Source: Theobroma cacao (taxonomy: Eukaryota; Streptophyta; Magnoliopsida; Malvales; Malvaceae). From it: DNA of 64,000 bases. Shown in pieces: positions 22,295 to 35,050 of this stretch. The stretch spans positions 18,604,068-18,668,067 of the forward strand of contig NC_030854.1 in the NCBI RefSeq assembly GCF_000208745.1, written 5' to 3'. The position numbers and the translations under genes are program-made. The notes beneath the pieces were generated by a model, which saw nothing but the letters and a program-made list of their open reading frames with translations, was not told where the DNA came from and ran no database searches. How positions within the stretch are numbered: position 1 is the stretch's first letter; every line of letters begins with the position of its first letter.

Positions 22295-25260
22295 TGTCAC
22301 GACCCGGTACTCTCCTCAAGCCCGTAACAACTCCCGCGGTATCCCAATAGACATTCATTACCTTAAATGCTGACCAAGACTCCGCAAGGCTTAATATCAG
22401 TATCTCATTTCCCCCGTGAGTAACCGTTGTCGAAAATCATGTTCTACAAGATTTTTAAGTTGTTTCCAACTCAAAACAAATAAAATAATAATTTTTGTCT
22501 CACAAGGGTATTTTAGTCATTTTTCCCCAATAAGTTCGAAACCGGCTAAAATGTAATATACAAGTACAAAACACATAATTCATAATCAAAAATGAGTTTT
22601 AAAGTCTAAAATCTTCATTTAAAACGAAATTATGGTTATTTGAATATAATAAGAAAATAAAGGAAATATTAAGTAAAATATTCTATTTTCTTATGAAATA
22701 ATATTTTTAGAGTTATACGTAAATAATTTTTGGAGCGTAAAAGCTAAATAAATTTATACATACTGTAATACAGTAAGCCAAAATATTTAATTTAATTTAC
22801 AATAGCAAGAGGGCCCCCGAATAAACAAAAGTAAAGAGGACTGTGAACCTACAGTTTGGAAAATGCAAATCCAACGGTAGTCCTCAATGAGATCAGCTAT
22901 CTGTAGTTTATACTGAACCTGAAATGGATGGAAAGGAGGGTGGTGAGATTATAAAATCTCAATGAGTAAACAGACATCATCATAAACATGTAGAGTTGAG
23001 TACATGGAGACAATAAAGTAAATCATCGTAACTGGGTCACAGCATTAGAACACATTTCATTCAATATACGTAAAGAGGCTTATGAATCTCATAAAAGCTA
23101 GGCTTGTGCCATAAATCCATTCTCGGAGACACCTTGGCCAAGGCATCCTACCGAGATCGCCAAGGCTGTTAAAAATTCACATACACGTAAAACATATTTT
23201 TAGTTTGAGAAAAATACAGCCATTCCTTGGCGTTGGCTGAGTTCCCCCTCACGTGGTGGTTTGGCGTGAAGTGAACCCTCAGCTTTACCCTAGTAGATAC
23301 CCTACGCACCTCTCCTTTCGAAGTAAGAATATAATGGGGTTTACTGTGCCCCTCTAAAAGGATGGTCCACAGAAACCCCCTACTGTAGTGATTAATTAAT
23401 ATATAATCCATCATATAATAAAATTTTGACAGCATGACAGGGCTAATGAAATACTACCCGGCCTGCAAGGGTAAAATAAAACAACTCATACAATTCATAA
23501 AACGCAGCCCAGCCAGTCATGCCAACACAATAACAATATAACATAAGCCATCAATTTAAACAATCAAATTGCCACAATTAACAGTCTCCGTGTACTCTAT
23601 TTTTCAAAATCATTATTAATTTCAAAACAATTTATAAATTAATTTTATTGGAGCACCTTTATTCATAAAACATGAAAATTTACCTTTTTAAATCCATTTT
23701 TCCATAGAATTCATGAAATCATCTAAAAATCACCCTAGATAATTAAAATGACAGTAAGTTTACTCACTATGTCTAGAGTGCAGATTCTTGAAATGCTCAG
23801 ACTACTAGTCCTCAAGTGTAATTCCCTTACCTTTATTGGACAACTCACCACCTTGACATAGTACAAAATCGAGAAATTCACCACATTGGTACTAAATCAA
23901 AATTAAACTAACTTAGACTTCTAATGCATTATATGGAATGCAAAATGCACTAATAACCATATAAATTTCGGTACCAACCAAATTCGTCTTCTCACTCGAT
24001 TAATTACTAACGCGTCCAATTTAATCCCAAATTACTCCATTTCTTTTCTAATACCTCAATTCACCAAACATTATTCAAATAACATCAATTTTCAGCATCA
24101 AAACCCTCTCATTTCTTCATGCAAAAATTCAGTCATTACAGTGCACTAACACCATGGATTTTCCTACTTAATTTTTTCACCATTATTCATCATTTTCTAA
24201 GCCATTTCTCTTGAAATAATAACAATCCATCACCCACACACATCAAGGAAGATTCGGCCAATGAAGATTCATGGGGAAAATGGATTCTTTTCTTGTTATT
24301 TTGTCTCTAAATATGCTAAACTAACTAAAAACACTAACATATCTTAAAATCAAATCAATCCAACATCTTTCTCTCTCCTAACCCATTTTGACCAGCCATG
24401 AATTCATCATGAAAACATGTAATTTAAGCATGGAAAATAAGGAGAAATGCTTAAGGAAAATAGATTTCAAGCTTAAGTTGAAAAATCCTACCTTTTTCAC
24501 TTGTTTCTCTTGATTTTCCACACTTTTTCTCTTGAAATTCTTCACCTAGGGTTTGTTCTTTCTTTCTTTCCCTCTCTTCCTTTCTTGGCCGAATATTTGG
24601 AGAGTAATGGGCTGATTTATGCTGATTTTTAAGTTAAATAATAAAATATCCTAAGCTTGACACTTATCATTTTCTTATTGGTCCATTTTTAAAACTTTAA
24701 AAATTTTAAACCTTTTTATCTCCACCACATGATTAGTCAAAGGTCAAAATGAGGATAAGGGAAGACCATGTGCTGGACAAATGTCCTAGTGGTGGAAAAT
24801 TACTGTTTTGCCCTTAGGGTGGTAAAATTACCATTTTACCCCTATGCTCCGAAAAATACCGTGATTACAATTTTTTTTTCATTTCTCAACCTCAAATCAT
24901 ACTCCAATACTCAAATCATACTCCAATAAGTCAAATGGGGCCAAAAAAATCTTTTTTAAAAATTTTCAATTTATCCCCAAGTGGCAAATGACCATTTTGC
25001 CCCTAAATAGCGAAAATTTTGGTTTGACTCCAAATTGATCCTCAAACTCCGAATTACCATTTTGAGTCATTCCTGAACTGTGAGGCTCTTAATTTCACCT
25101 TAAACTTCCTATTTGATCTAGTTCGAGGCTTAAATCAACTTTGTTGTACCTCTAGGTACAATACCGACTTTTGTAAATTTTTCAGAACTCTCCTAGCATG
25201 CAAACATGCTAGCCATCACATGTATGTCATGACAAATATTTTATAAGGTCGGGCTTTACA
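22295..25260 (-). repeat. 5' LTR of the chromovirus
   Basis: 2966 bp, starting TGTCACGACCCGG and ending GTCGGGCTTTACA. It matches the other LTR throughout. In the stretch from about 165 to 505 bp of the two LTRs, I count about 10 differences, all transitions. The G-box CACGTG is at 23250-23255. Confidence 0.93.
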
Positions 25261-25974
25261 AAACTCTTGTCTTAATTAAGACAAAATGTAAAGTTACCAT
25301 TTTGAACATAAATTTAAATAATTAAATATAACATGCATTCCAACTTTAAACAAGTTGAATTCTATGGGGCATCTATTTAGACGTAGATATTCCATACTCC
25401 AATAAACTCCGAATCACTCTTAATCTCATTAAGATAATTCAAGTTTATTAACCATAAAACCACTCCACCATATATTCATAGTTACACTCCTAGATTAACT
25501 ACAATTACAATAAATGATCCAATATTCAATATTCAATATCGATTGTCCAAATTGCTAACCTTATGTTGTGAACTTTCATAAGCATCTAATGAAAAAAAGT
25601 GAAATTACTCTTTTACCCCTTATGTTAATTTATCCCCTATTATTAAATTTCATCCAATAGGCGATCCATTACTTTAGATTTAATCTTTTGAGTATTAAGA
25701 TATGATGAGTAGCTAATTCATCAATCCACTAAGTTCAGATTAATTACCAATCTTCCTAAAATCACTAGAAGTGATGTTAATGCTATAAACTCCATTTTTT
25801 GGATGTATGTTTCTAGATGTTCACCTCAGTTATAATCCCAACATACGGAGTCTAGATCAACGCCATAAGATGATCATGCTCATGGTATATCAAATATTAT
25901 AAGAAGATGAAACAGAAGTCCACTATCCATCAGGATTTCAATTTTACCATAAGCGAATACATAAGTATAAGATC
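25261..25974. repeat. AT-rich LTR-like sequence right of the chromovirus
   Basis: The first 25 bases continue the TTAAGACAA repeat cluster from 14317. The rest is AT-rich with no coding region, and may end as an LTR at CCCAACA (25837-25843). Nothing else was recognised. Confidence 0.4.
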
Positions 25975-27413
25975 AAATAGACCCTGTAACCAATTGGATT
26001 GATCAAAGCTTAGATCCAATCATGCAATCATATCATTCATGTTGAATGATTAAAGGTTTTCCTTCATCAATAAGACTATGCTTCTAAGTCTACTAGATGA
26101 AGTACATGAGATTAGCATGCCTTGCAAGAGAATTGTAAAATGTTACAATAATGAGATCCCTATGCATCAAAGCATAATCTCTAAATCGTTCCTAGTCGAT
26201 GTATCAATGAGACTAGACATCAATTATGCTTAAAGACTAATACATTCTATGTTCCTTACTTCGAAAGTAAGTAACTGATCTCATAGGTTGAAGTATAAAG
26301 ATATATGGAACTATAATGTAGGTGCTTGTTCTAGGAACAAGTTCACTGAATATGACCCAACATGATGATTCCATTTGGTATTTCACTTTAGTGTCAATGG
26401 AGTATATCCTCATGTGACAGTCATACAAGTGATCCTAAGACTTGAGATACCAAGTTGTTTTATGTGTGAAGTGTTATGCTTTGACTTCATCTCTCCGGGT
26501 CTTAACCAAGGATGCCTAAAAAAGATTAACGTTGGGTATAGCATGAAACACATGAAGGAAAATGAGTGGTCAAGATATGCTTCATTACTCCGAGTGATTA
26601 AGGAGATGTATCTTGATTGTTCATATCCTAAGTTAGCTTATGTGAAGACTCTAGCCAAAGCACAATGGATTTTAGGAAATGAGTTTCCTATAATCCATGA
26701 TAGCTAATCAGTGTTATGATTAAAATGGAAAGTTTGGGAGTTGACACTGCACCATGCTCTTAAGCTTTCTAAGGTACATGATGAAAGGATTCAATTGCAC
26801 TGAGAGACTGATCACTGAAAGGTTGAGTCAAACTATCTTGACTCTTCTAACATTTGGGTGGCCATGATGGATTTATAGATCTTGCTCATGGTTTATGATC
26901 ATAAAATGGTTAATGTGATCAATGATAAATTCAAAGTAGTTTGAATTTATTCAATCCTAAATTTAATTTAAGGATTACATTTTTAGGTTATTGCCAATAT
27001 GTTGGAAGCCCAATGGGTCACACACAAAAGGTGAATAGTGAGATTAAATTGGGAAAGGTGATTAAGTTGAACCTAATCAAAATTAAAAGTTACGAACTTT
27101 TATTGAACTTAATTAAAAGGTTTAATTAAGTGCAAGGACCAATTAGCAATTACATGGAAAAGTAATTGGGGCTGAAATTGGTCCATGATATCAATACCTC
27201 GCTTAAGCTACTCATACAAGTAACCTAGCCTCCACTCAACACTAGTGAGTAGTGTAGCCACCACTTGTGAGTGTGTAAAGAGAAAAAATTTGTTTTTCTC
27301 TTATTCTTTTTGCTAAGGTGAAAGGAAAGGAATGGTGTTTTAGAACACATCCTTGCTAGCACATTGAAAGCTTGGCAATCTCACCCTCTTGTAGGGATTT
27401 ATCCATTCACTGT
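25975..27413 (+). repeat. Copia-type LTR, copy B, first part
   Basis: Aligns by eye with copy A (6694-8630), starting at a region like its first 20 bases. Shared landmarks include AGATGAAGT.. then CATGCCTTGCAAG, GAGATCCCTATGCATCAAAG, CTGATCTCATAGGTTGAAGT and, near the right, TTGCTAGCACATTGAAAGC. The open frame 26375-26707 inside it has no counterpart kept in copy A and is not considered a gene. It is split by the solo LTR at 27414 and resumes at 28513. Confidence 0.6.
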
Positions 27414-28507
27414 TGTTGGTCCCAATTAAATGTGTTAGAAGGGGGATGAATAGTACAATTTGGCTCTTTCAAAAATTAGCTCTAAGTGGGAACAAATGCA
27501 AGATAAAAGAAAGAATGAAAATAAAACAAAAACAGAGTAAATAAGACAACAAAATTTAGAGTGGTTCGGTCCAAAATCTACATCCACTACCTTGATTATC
27601 CAACCAAAGATTTTTCAACCAATCCACTAAGAACTGGTGAAATTCACAAGCTTAACAATGGCTTTTACCAGCTTAGCCAAAACCTTTCACAATAGTTTTT
27701 CTCGAGCTCAACTATAGCCCAACACCTAACTTTTCAAGGCTAAGTTAGAACCTTAATACAAACAAGCAATCCTAGCTTGATTGAACCCCTTAGAGTGGCC
27801 CTTTCACTCTAAGAACATAAAGAGAAATGAAAAAGAAGTGTACCTATGATCACAATGTTGATCTAAGTGGTACAAGTTGAAGTGTAAAATACAATTACAA
27901 GGATGGGCGTTGAGTGCAGTGAAGTGCAGAGGATGTTTTCTAGTTTTTCAGCTCTTTTGTCTGTTCTTGGAAGCCTTCAATACACTTCTAGCCATTGGAA
28001 CCCTCTTTTATACTTGGAGAAACAACTATGATGGCAGTTTGACAGTTTTCTGGCCGTTGGAAATAGTTGGGAGTTGGTTCTAGCCATTAATCTGTCTTTT
28101 AGTGTAGAATTCAAACTTGCAGGCAAAATGCTCTTAGTCGACTACCAGATATCTTAGTCGACTAAGTCGTCTCTGTCTTCTGTTCCCAGTTTCTGGTAGT
28201 TTTGGCAGTGTACACTTAGTCGACTAACTCATTTCTTGGTCGACTAAGTTGGTTTTGTTTCTCAACACTCTTCAGCCCGTCAACTTTTGATTTAAATCTT
28301 AGCTGACTAACTCTTCATTAATCGACTAAGGAGCTTCTGTCTTGTTAATCAATTGTGGCTTCCTTATTTCTATGCTCTTTGATATGTGCATTTTAATGAT
28401 TGATTATTTATTTGCATATAAATTTTTTCCTGCACACTCAAGTAAAAATATTAGACACAAATGAAATGGGAATGTTTTATTATCATCAAAAACTAATGGA
28501 GCCAACA
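27414..28507 (-). mobile_element. Solo LTR, reversed copy of the 43840-44913 family
   Basis: The ends read TGTTGGTCCC and GGAGCCAACA, and the flanks are a perfect 5 bp duplication, ACTGT at 27409-27413 and 28508-28512. Read in reverse it corresponds to the LTR at 43840 (TGTTGGCTCC to GGGACCAACA). The insertion interrupts Copia-type LTR copy B, which continues after the duplication with sequence matching copy A (GCTTTGGTTTGCAACAAC). Orientation is set relative to the other copies. Length is 1094 bp. Confidence 0.88.
28134..28356. repeat. Array of TTAGTCGACTAA palindromes in doublets
   Basis: Motif starts are at 28134, 28154, 28216, 28236, 28299, 28318 and a weaker one at 28345. Pair spacing is 20, 20 and 19 bp; pairs repeat every 82-83 bp. 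The copies at 28154 and 28216 are perfect 12 bp palindromes. Confidence 0.85.
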
Positions 28508-28512
28508 ACTGT

Positions 28513-29229
28513 GTGGACTTTCGTTAGAGGCTGCACAAGAATTTCTTTGGCAGCTTTGGTTTGCAACAACTAGAATTAGTATGAGGTCTCTTGGAGGGGC
28601 TATTTTGGTGGAGTTTAGATAAGGAATCAAACTTTCCTTTGTCCCTAAATAATGACCAAATCACACATGTGTGTTTTTTCATTATATATCATCTAAAGAT
28701 CTTTTGAAAATGACCTTGGGTGGAAAGGTCAATATTTATTGATATTCTGCTACGTTTGTTTTATTTATTTTGGGTTTTATGCATTGTGATGCATGGCTAG
28801 CCCATTCCCATCATATTTAAGTAACAATTAAACTTATACTTGATTCTCACGTGATTCTAGTTCAAATTATAGTCTCATTTCTCGAACTCAACTACTTCGA
28901 TGATTTGAGACTCATCATTCCCTTGAAGTGAATCACATTCTTTACATTGGAAGTAATTTGAACACTATAGCCTTAAAATAATAAAGTGACCAACTTTATT
29001 AAATGGCTATGAACAATTCATAGACTCAATTAAAATATATGTCTCTTATGTATGACTCTTCACACAAATGTATTTTAATATCTCAATAGAATCATGGTAC
29101 ATTTATAACTAGAAAATTAATGCTTGCTTAAAACAAACTCTTCGTCTTATTATCAAAATGTACTTTCATGACAAATAAATGAATGGAAATAAACGTGAAA
29201 ATATACTTGTTTTCCAAAGCACCATCTTC
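28513..29229 (+). repeat. Copia-type LTR, copy B, second part, and unassigned AT-rich DNA
   Basis: To about 28760 it matches copy A (TTTGGTTTGCAACAAC, CTTTGTCCC, ATGACCTTGG segments). From there to 29229 no gene or repeat identity was recognised. Confidence 0.5.
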
Positions 29230-30276
29230 ACAAATTCCTAACAGCCTCACCTTCCCAGACTCATCAAATGCGTAAGAATGCCTCTCATTGACCTATCAAT
29301 AGTTCTACCCTCCCTATCAGAGTCAAAGCTTGCTTTGTTTCCCTCATCCCCATCACTACCAATATTAGATAGCCTATCAACATCATTATCTTCTTCAACA
29401 TTGTCCTCAAAATTGCCTTGAGAATTGCCTTGAAACTGATTTATATCTTCTTGCGTACTCTCACTCTCAAACATTCAATCTATATCGTCATTGGAAATAT
29501 CCACTTCTTCTGCCACATTTGTGTCCCTCGAATCATTACTTGCATCACTACTAACACAAACAATCAACCAAACTTCCTTTCTCAACTCTACCACTGCCTC
29601 TCCCACTATCAATATCAATAGACCCTCTACCACTAGAACTTCTTTCCCCAACTCTAAGTCTGCATGTCCCTAAACCAAAACCTACCATTCTATCAGCATT
29701 CAGATTTACATCAACATTAACTTTTACTTTAGCAACAACATTTACACCAACATTTACATCTATAGTATCATCAACAGTTACAGTATCATCAACAACATGC
29801 ACATTTCCAATCTACCAATTCACATAGTCAAAATACTTACCTGGGTTAAGATTAATTTCTATAGCGGATTGCAAGTACAAGGTCCAACTATAGATGGATC
29901 TCCTTGGCACCTTCATACATTTCTAATAGCTTGAGAACATCTTCATCAAACATTAACTCAAATACCTCATTTGATTTAGGATGCTGTACATTAATTAAGA
30001 CACTCATTCCTATTCCAAAAGTTGAATCATCAACCATACCTTCAAATATGTCATTCACCAACTCTATGTACAAGTATCTATCGAGATCAACATTCCGTAT
30101 TGTTAGAACCTCACACTTATGGTGCACCACCAAGTCATAGAAATTGTCAACCATGTCTAGACCTTAAAAACAAATTACAATAGCTTAACTGACCTAAAAT
30201 GCTTAACCAAAACCCCATTCCCTAACCATAACCAAAATACAACCAATTTCACATATGGGTTGAAACCTCAAATTAT
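29230..30276 (-). pseudogene. MULE transposase, N-terminal part
   Basis: Three minus-strand frames follow one another. The first (29888-30154) starts at a good ATG and reads YDLVVHHKCEV, DLDRYLYIELV and a region ending FDEDVLKLLEMYEGAKEIHL, the layout of the N-terminal domain in plant MuDR-type transposases. The second and third (29551-29802 and 29247-29474) are rich in Asp, Glu, Val and Ser, matching the acidic linker that follows this domain in the family. Stops or frame changes separate the pieces, and the zinc-finger and catalytic regions are missing. The upstream part of the element continues beyond the LINE at 33253. Confidence 0.65.
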
Positions 30277-30287
30277 AATCGATTAAG

Positions 30288-33241
30288 ATTCCCAAAGGAG
30301 TAGTGTTGCCAACAGGGGTAACTTCCACAACTCTGGTTTTATTACCAAAAAAATCGAATGCAATGCAATTCAGGGATTTCCTTCTAATTATCTTGTGCAT
30401 TGTCCTCAACAAAATAGTCACTAAGCTCCTAGCAAACCGTTTATCTACAGTTTTGCCTTTCTTGATAATTGAAAACCAGAATGGCTTTGTGAGTGGTAGA
30501 CTAATCAGTGACAATATACTTTTGACCCATGAGCTGATTGGTAAACTAGACCATGAATCAAAAAGAGGTAATGTTGTTTTTAAACTAGATATGATGAAAG
30601 CCTATGACTGATTACACTGAGATTTTTTATATTTGATGATGGAGAAATTTGGTTTTAATGCTCAGTGAATAGATATGATTAAACATTGCATTTTGAATTG
30701 TTGGTTCTCTTTATTGATTAACGAACATTTGATTGGGTATTTCAAATCAGAGAAAGGCCTACGATAAGGGGATGCAATCTCATCGTTATTATTCATTCTA
30801 GTTGCTGAATATTTATCGAGTGGCTTAAATAATTTATTCTCTCAATCCTGCTCATTGCACTATCAATCAGGATGTTCTATAAATATCAGTCATTTTACTT
30901 TTACAGATGATGTCATGATTTTCACTAATGGAAGCAAAGCCGTTTTGTAGAAAGTGCTAATGTTTTTGCAAGAATATGAACAAAATTTAGGGCAGAAGTT
31001 TAATCCTAGCAAAAGTTGCTTCATTACAGCAAATAATATGGCCTACTCGAGATGTCAGATTATAACTTAAGCCACGGGATTTCAACAGCAAACGTTACCT
31101 ATCACGTATCTGAGGGCTCCCCTATACAAAAGACCAAAAAAGGTATTGCTCTTTGATTCCCTTATTAATAAGATCTAAGATCGCATTACCGGTTGGGAAA
31201 ACAAGATCTTGTCTCCAGGAGGGCACATTACTCTATTAAGGAGTGTACTATCACCCTAGCAGATTTATTTGCTTTAAGTGCTAAAGCTGCCAATGATAGT
31301 AATTAAGAGAATTAAGAGACTTTTTAATGCCTTTATTTGGGGAGGATCGCTTGACAGCTAAAAGATGCATTGGACGGCATGGGGAAAAATAGCTTTACCA
31401 AGTTCTAAATGCGGTTTGGACATTCGTAGTTTGTCTAATTTTTGAGGCTTTCACTGCAAAACTTTGCTGGCGATTTCAAACTTGTAGTAACTTGTGGACT
31501 TAGTATATGAGAGCTAAATATTGTACTGGCCAAATTCCTCACACAATCATTTCCTAAAACACATGATTCACATACATGGAAGCGAATGATTATTGGGAGA
31601 GACAAAATTAGGCAACAGATAAGATGGCAGATTGGTAAGGGTGAATTGCTTTCTGGCATGATGTTTGGTTGGGTGATGAGCCACTGGTAAACTCTTTCCC
31701 TACATTTTCTCATTCCATGATTAAAGTTAATTATGTTTTCCATTATAATGAGTGGGATGTGGATAAGCTTAGAGCTGTATTACCAGCTACTATAATTAAT
31801 GAGATATTGAAAGTTCCTATTAGTTGTACACAAGAGGATTTGGCATACTAGGCCCTCACCCTAAATGGAGAATTCACAACCAACAGTGCATGGGAACTGC
31901 TTCGCCAAAGACAATTTATACACCCATTGGGTAAGATTATTTGGCATACGAGCATCACACTTACTATTTCCTTTTTCTTATGGTGCCTGGTGCATAATTG
32001 GATTCTTATGCAGTTACAGATGAAATCAAAAGGCCTCAAGTTAGCATCAAAGTGTCTATGTTGCTGGTCGAAGGAAACGGTTATCCATGTACTATGGGAA
32101 GGTCCGGTTCAACAACAGGTTTGGAATTATTTTTCAAAATTATTTCAAATCTATGTTCACACTCCCATAAATGTAATGCAAATTATTCACTCTTGGTATT
32201 ATTCTGGGGATTATACTAAACCTAGTCATATTCGAATATTATTGCCTTTGCTGATTTCTTAGCTTCTTTTGGTTGAAAGAAATGATGCAAAGCATAGGGG
32301 ACTCGGAATCTATCCTAAGAGAGTTATTTGGTGGACTATGAAAATGTTACGACAACTTTTTCAGGGTAATTTGTTATGTAAATGGCAATGGAGATGAGAT
32401 CTTGATATTACTACTCATTGGGGTTATCGGTTTGAACGGAAGAGCCATGATCTGCCAAAAATTATTTATTAGTATCGTCCATTGATAGGTGAGTTTAAAT
32501 TGAATGTCGATGGTAGTTCCAAAGATGCCTTTCAAAATGCCACTAGTAGAGGACTTCTTCGGGACCACACAAGTACTATGATTTTTGGCTTTTCTGAAAA
32601 CTTTGGACCTTTTAATTCATTACAGGCAAAGTTAATGGCATTACATCGAGGTTTGCTTTTATGTATTGAGTACAATGTATCTAGAGTTTGGATTGAAATG
32701 GATGCAAACGTGGTTGTACAAATTATACATGAGGGACATAAAGGTTCCTCTCAGACTCGATATTTGCTAGCCTCCATCCGAAAATGCTTGAGTTGTATTT
32801 CTTTCCAAATTTCACACATACATAGAGAAGGAAACCAGGTAGTAGATCATCTCTTCAATCAGGGGTATACACACCAAAACCTGCATGTATTTTCACAAGT
32901 CGAAGGTGAGCTCAAATGAATTCTTAGATTAGACAAATTAAATTTACCGTATGTTTGCTTTAAATAAAGGTAAAGAAGTAGTACTCCTAATTTACAGTTT
33001 CAATGTTTTCATAGAATCTTGTACTAAAGTAATATTACTTTCCATATGCATTCTAAATAACTATGCTTGGGAAGTACTATCTTTACTAGGTGCAATTTTT
33101 ATTTTCGATCATGGTTTTCATGTAACTTTGAAGGTACGGTTTAGGCCCCCCTCCTTTTGTACCTTTATTTTGAATTAATAAAATTTAACAGGGTAACTGG
33201 GCCCTGCGAGAACTTTCAGAATTAAAAACAACCCAAATTCG
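30288..33241 (+). mobile_element. 5'-truncated LINE (L1-type), inserted in the MULE
   Basis: It is bounded by an 11 bp direct repeat, AATCGATTAAG, at 30277-30287 and 33242-33252, as expected for target-primed integration. The coding sequence starts directly at the left repeat in the middle of the reverse transcriptase, so the element is 5'-truncated. A probable polyadenylation region with AATAAA lies near 33176-33183. The last 55 bases before the right repeat are A-rich but no clean poly(A) remains, so the 3' limit is less sure. Confidence 0.75.
30291..32919 (+). pseudogene. LINE ORF2 remnant: reverse transcriptase, zf-RVT and RNase H
   Basis: The RT part (30303-30611) shows TTLVLLPKK, FRDF, ENQNGFVSGRLISDNILL and FKLDMMKAYD, classic plant L1 RT motifs. 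A following segment has HFTFTDDVMIF with the two catalytic Asp (the family usually has Ala in place of the Thr). Later frames (31669-32262) look like the zf-RVT region that follows RT, with a CLCCWSKE..HVLWEG zinc-binding pattern. The last frame (32482-32919) is an RNase H-like domain with LNVDGSSKD, LQAKLMAL and EMDANVVV acidic positions. At least ten stops and frame changes occur between the pieces. Confidence 0.88.
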
Positions 33242-33252
33242 AATCGATTAAG

Positions 33253-33870
33253 GTGAAGGTTTGGGTTTGGGTTCTAGGTTACAACCTAAACTCAAACTCT
33301 AACCAAAATACCACCCATAGAACCCATTTTTCACAAAGGGTGAAACCCCCAAAAAAACCTTGACCCTAACCTTAACCATACACCCAAAATCCAACTCAAA
33401 ATAAAAACAAATGCTTACCACAAAAGCACAACACCAGAATCAATGCATAACAATACTTAATCAATGAACAAACCTCGAGTTTTCACTCTCAATCTTTAAT
33501 CCAATTTAAGGGTTTTAGAAAATCAAACAAATTTAAGGTAATCGATGAACAAATTCATTGAAGGCATTTTGGCTTTCAGACAAAAATTTTAATCGGTTAA
33601 CTAATTTGAAAACCTTAAAAAACCCTAACATTAATCGATTGTTGGCTAGAAAGGATGAATAGATGCAAAGTGGTGTATAATGGGTAGTGAGAAGTAATTC
33701 TGCTTCCAACAGACGCAATTACGGCATACTTACACAATAGGCATTTAGTCATTTCACATTATCCGTTAATAGCGTTTACACTTTTGAGGCGGACTATGTA
33801 TTTCTCATACTAATGGATCCGCACTAAATTGTGGTCAAAACCTAAAAGACAAGGGTAATTTACCCTTTTA
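33253..33870 (-). repeat. 5' non-coding and terminal region of the MULE
   Basis: This is on the far side of the LINE from the MULE coding fragments. The right end, GGTAATTTACCC followed by a low-complexity edge, reads on the minus strand as GGGTAAATTACCC, typical of MULE termini. Passages around 33296-33345 resemble 30205-30265 (both have TAACCAAAATAC and TTCACA..GGGT.GAAACC), suggesting an internal duplication. Telomere-like CCCTAACC units are short and isolated. The open frame 33533-33718 is not recognised. Confidence 0.5.
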
Positions 33871-35050
33871 ATAAACATATAACATCAATAACTTGAATTC
33901 AACATATATTTTTATTTCATAACATAATTATGGATGGATGTGGATATGGATAATTATGTACTTTAAATGTGGACGATGTATGGTTTTATTTTTCATGATA
34001 TTTTTGAAATAGGAATTGCAAGCCTTGCCTTTCTCTATATATTTCTCTAGGGTTCTCTTTTATTTATTGTCAAGTTAACTTGTACTTAAATCTTATATAT
34101 ATTTCTTAAATTATTGTTTTCCCATTTTTATTTATTTAATTTTTATTTTGAAAAAGATTTGGAAACAATCTAATGCATTCCCCTTTTAGATTATTTTCTA
34201 CTTTTAAGCTAACAAATAATAATCAAAGTAGTAATTTACCTAATACATAAATAAATTATTGATTTTTGAGGACATATGTAGAGGTTCTTTTTTCTTTTTC
34301 TGAATAGCAACATATGTAGAGTTGAAATACTTGATTCGAACTCGAGAAACTCATCTGACCTGAATTGATTTGACAAGCAAAATTCAACCCAAACACGCCA
34401 ACTTGAAAAAAAACAATTTGAATTCGAACTATTCTAAATTATTAGAATTCAAATAACTCGTACAAATTTGAAAAAATCAATAACTTGGACTCGACATGAT
34501 TGGAATTCTAAATACTCGAGTGCTAAACTTGAATAACTCAAATCTAAAAGGATCCAAATTTCTTTTGATCCAAAATCACACAATTCAAACCCGACCTGAC
34601 CCATCAAATTGCCAATTGCATAAGTCTAATAGATGCCACGATTAATAAACGATTTGTGCCAATGAAGCTGTCAATTCCAAATGAAAAAAAAAAAAAATTA
34701 GAATTCACTTATGAAATTGGATCCAACCTTTAACCATGGATCAGTCTTGGATAAGGGGAAGTAGCCATGTTATGTTGGTTTTTGACAGAATATATCAACT
34801 AGCTAATTCTTTTCAAAATTGGAAGAAAAAAATTGTTTTGAATCTGGCTCTTTTGAGTATAAGAATACATGCAACTACCTTTTGACCAAGCCAACTGTTT
34901 GATCCTTGAAAACCCATGCTTTGATTTAAAAAAAGGCATTTTCTTACCATAGATCAAAAGATCTAAGGTGACTGCTTGCATTTAATTTGATTTACATGGA
35001 TATTTAAATTTGAGTAATAGTTGTTACCATTAAAATAAATACTTTATACA
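33871..35050. other. Intergenic stretch without recognised features
   Basis: AT-rich, no gene. About 34330-34610 there is a dense repetition of AATTC, AACTC and AATTTG words, looking like degenerate low-complexity DNA. Confidence 0.6.

Larger units (their letters stand above)
14318..25260 (-). mobile_element. Full-length Ty3/gypsy chromovirus (Tekay/Del-like), degenerate
   Basis: About 10.9 kb with two similar LTRs (14318-17230 and 22295-25260) around an internal region coding on the minus strand. Order from the 5' side is primer-binding site, gag with zinc knuckle, protease, reverse transcriptase, RNase H, integrase, chromodomain, then the 3' LTR. That order and the C-terminal chromodomain place it among plant chromoviruses; the long LTRs and chromodomain type suggest the Tekay/Del clade. 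Flanks CAACT (14313-14317) and AAACT (25261-25265) fit a 5 bp duplication with one change, inside a local repeat that continues across the insertion. Many stops and at least two frameshifts make it non-autonomous today. Confidence 0.93.

Noticed and set aside
14318..25260. The two chromovirus LTRs as separate solo LTRs
   Set aside because: A primer-binding site adjoins one and a polypurine region the other, with gag-pol between, and outer flanks fit one target duplication.
27877..28083. 68-codon plus-strand frame
   Set aside because: Entirely inside the solo LTR 27414-28507, with no recognisable content.
29418..30140. Plus-strand frames rich in Ser, Thr and Asn
   Set aside because: Shadows of the acidic minus-strand MULE transposase frames.
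33340..33385. CCCTAACC-type units as an interstitial telomere
   Set aside because: Only two or three imperfect units in C-rich MULE leader sequence.
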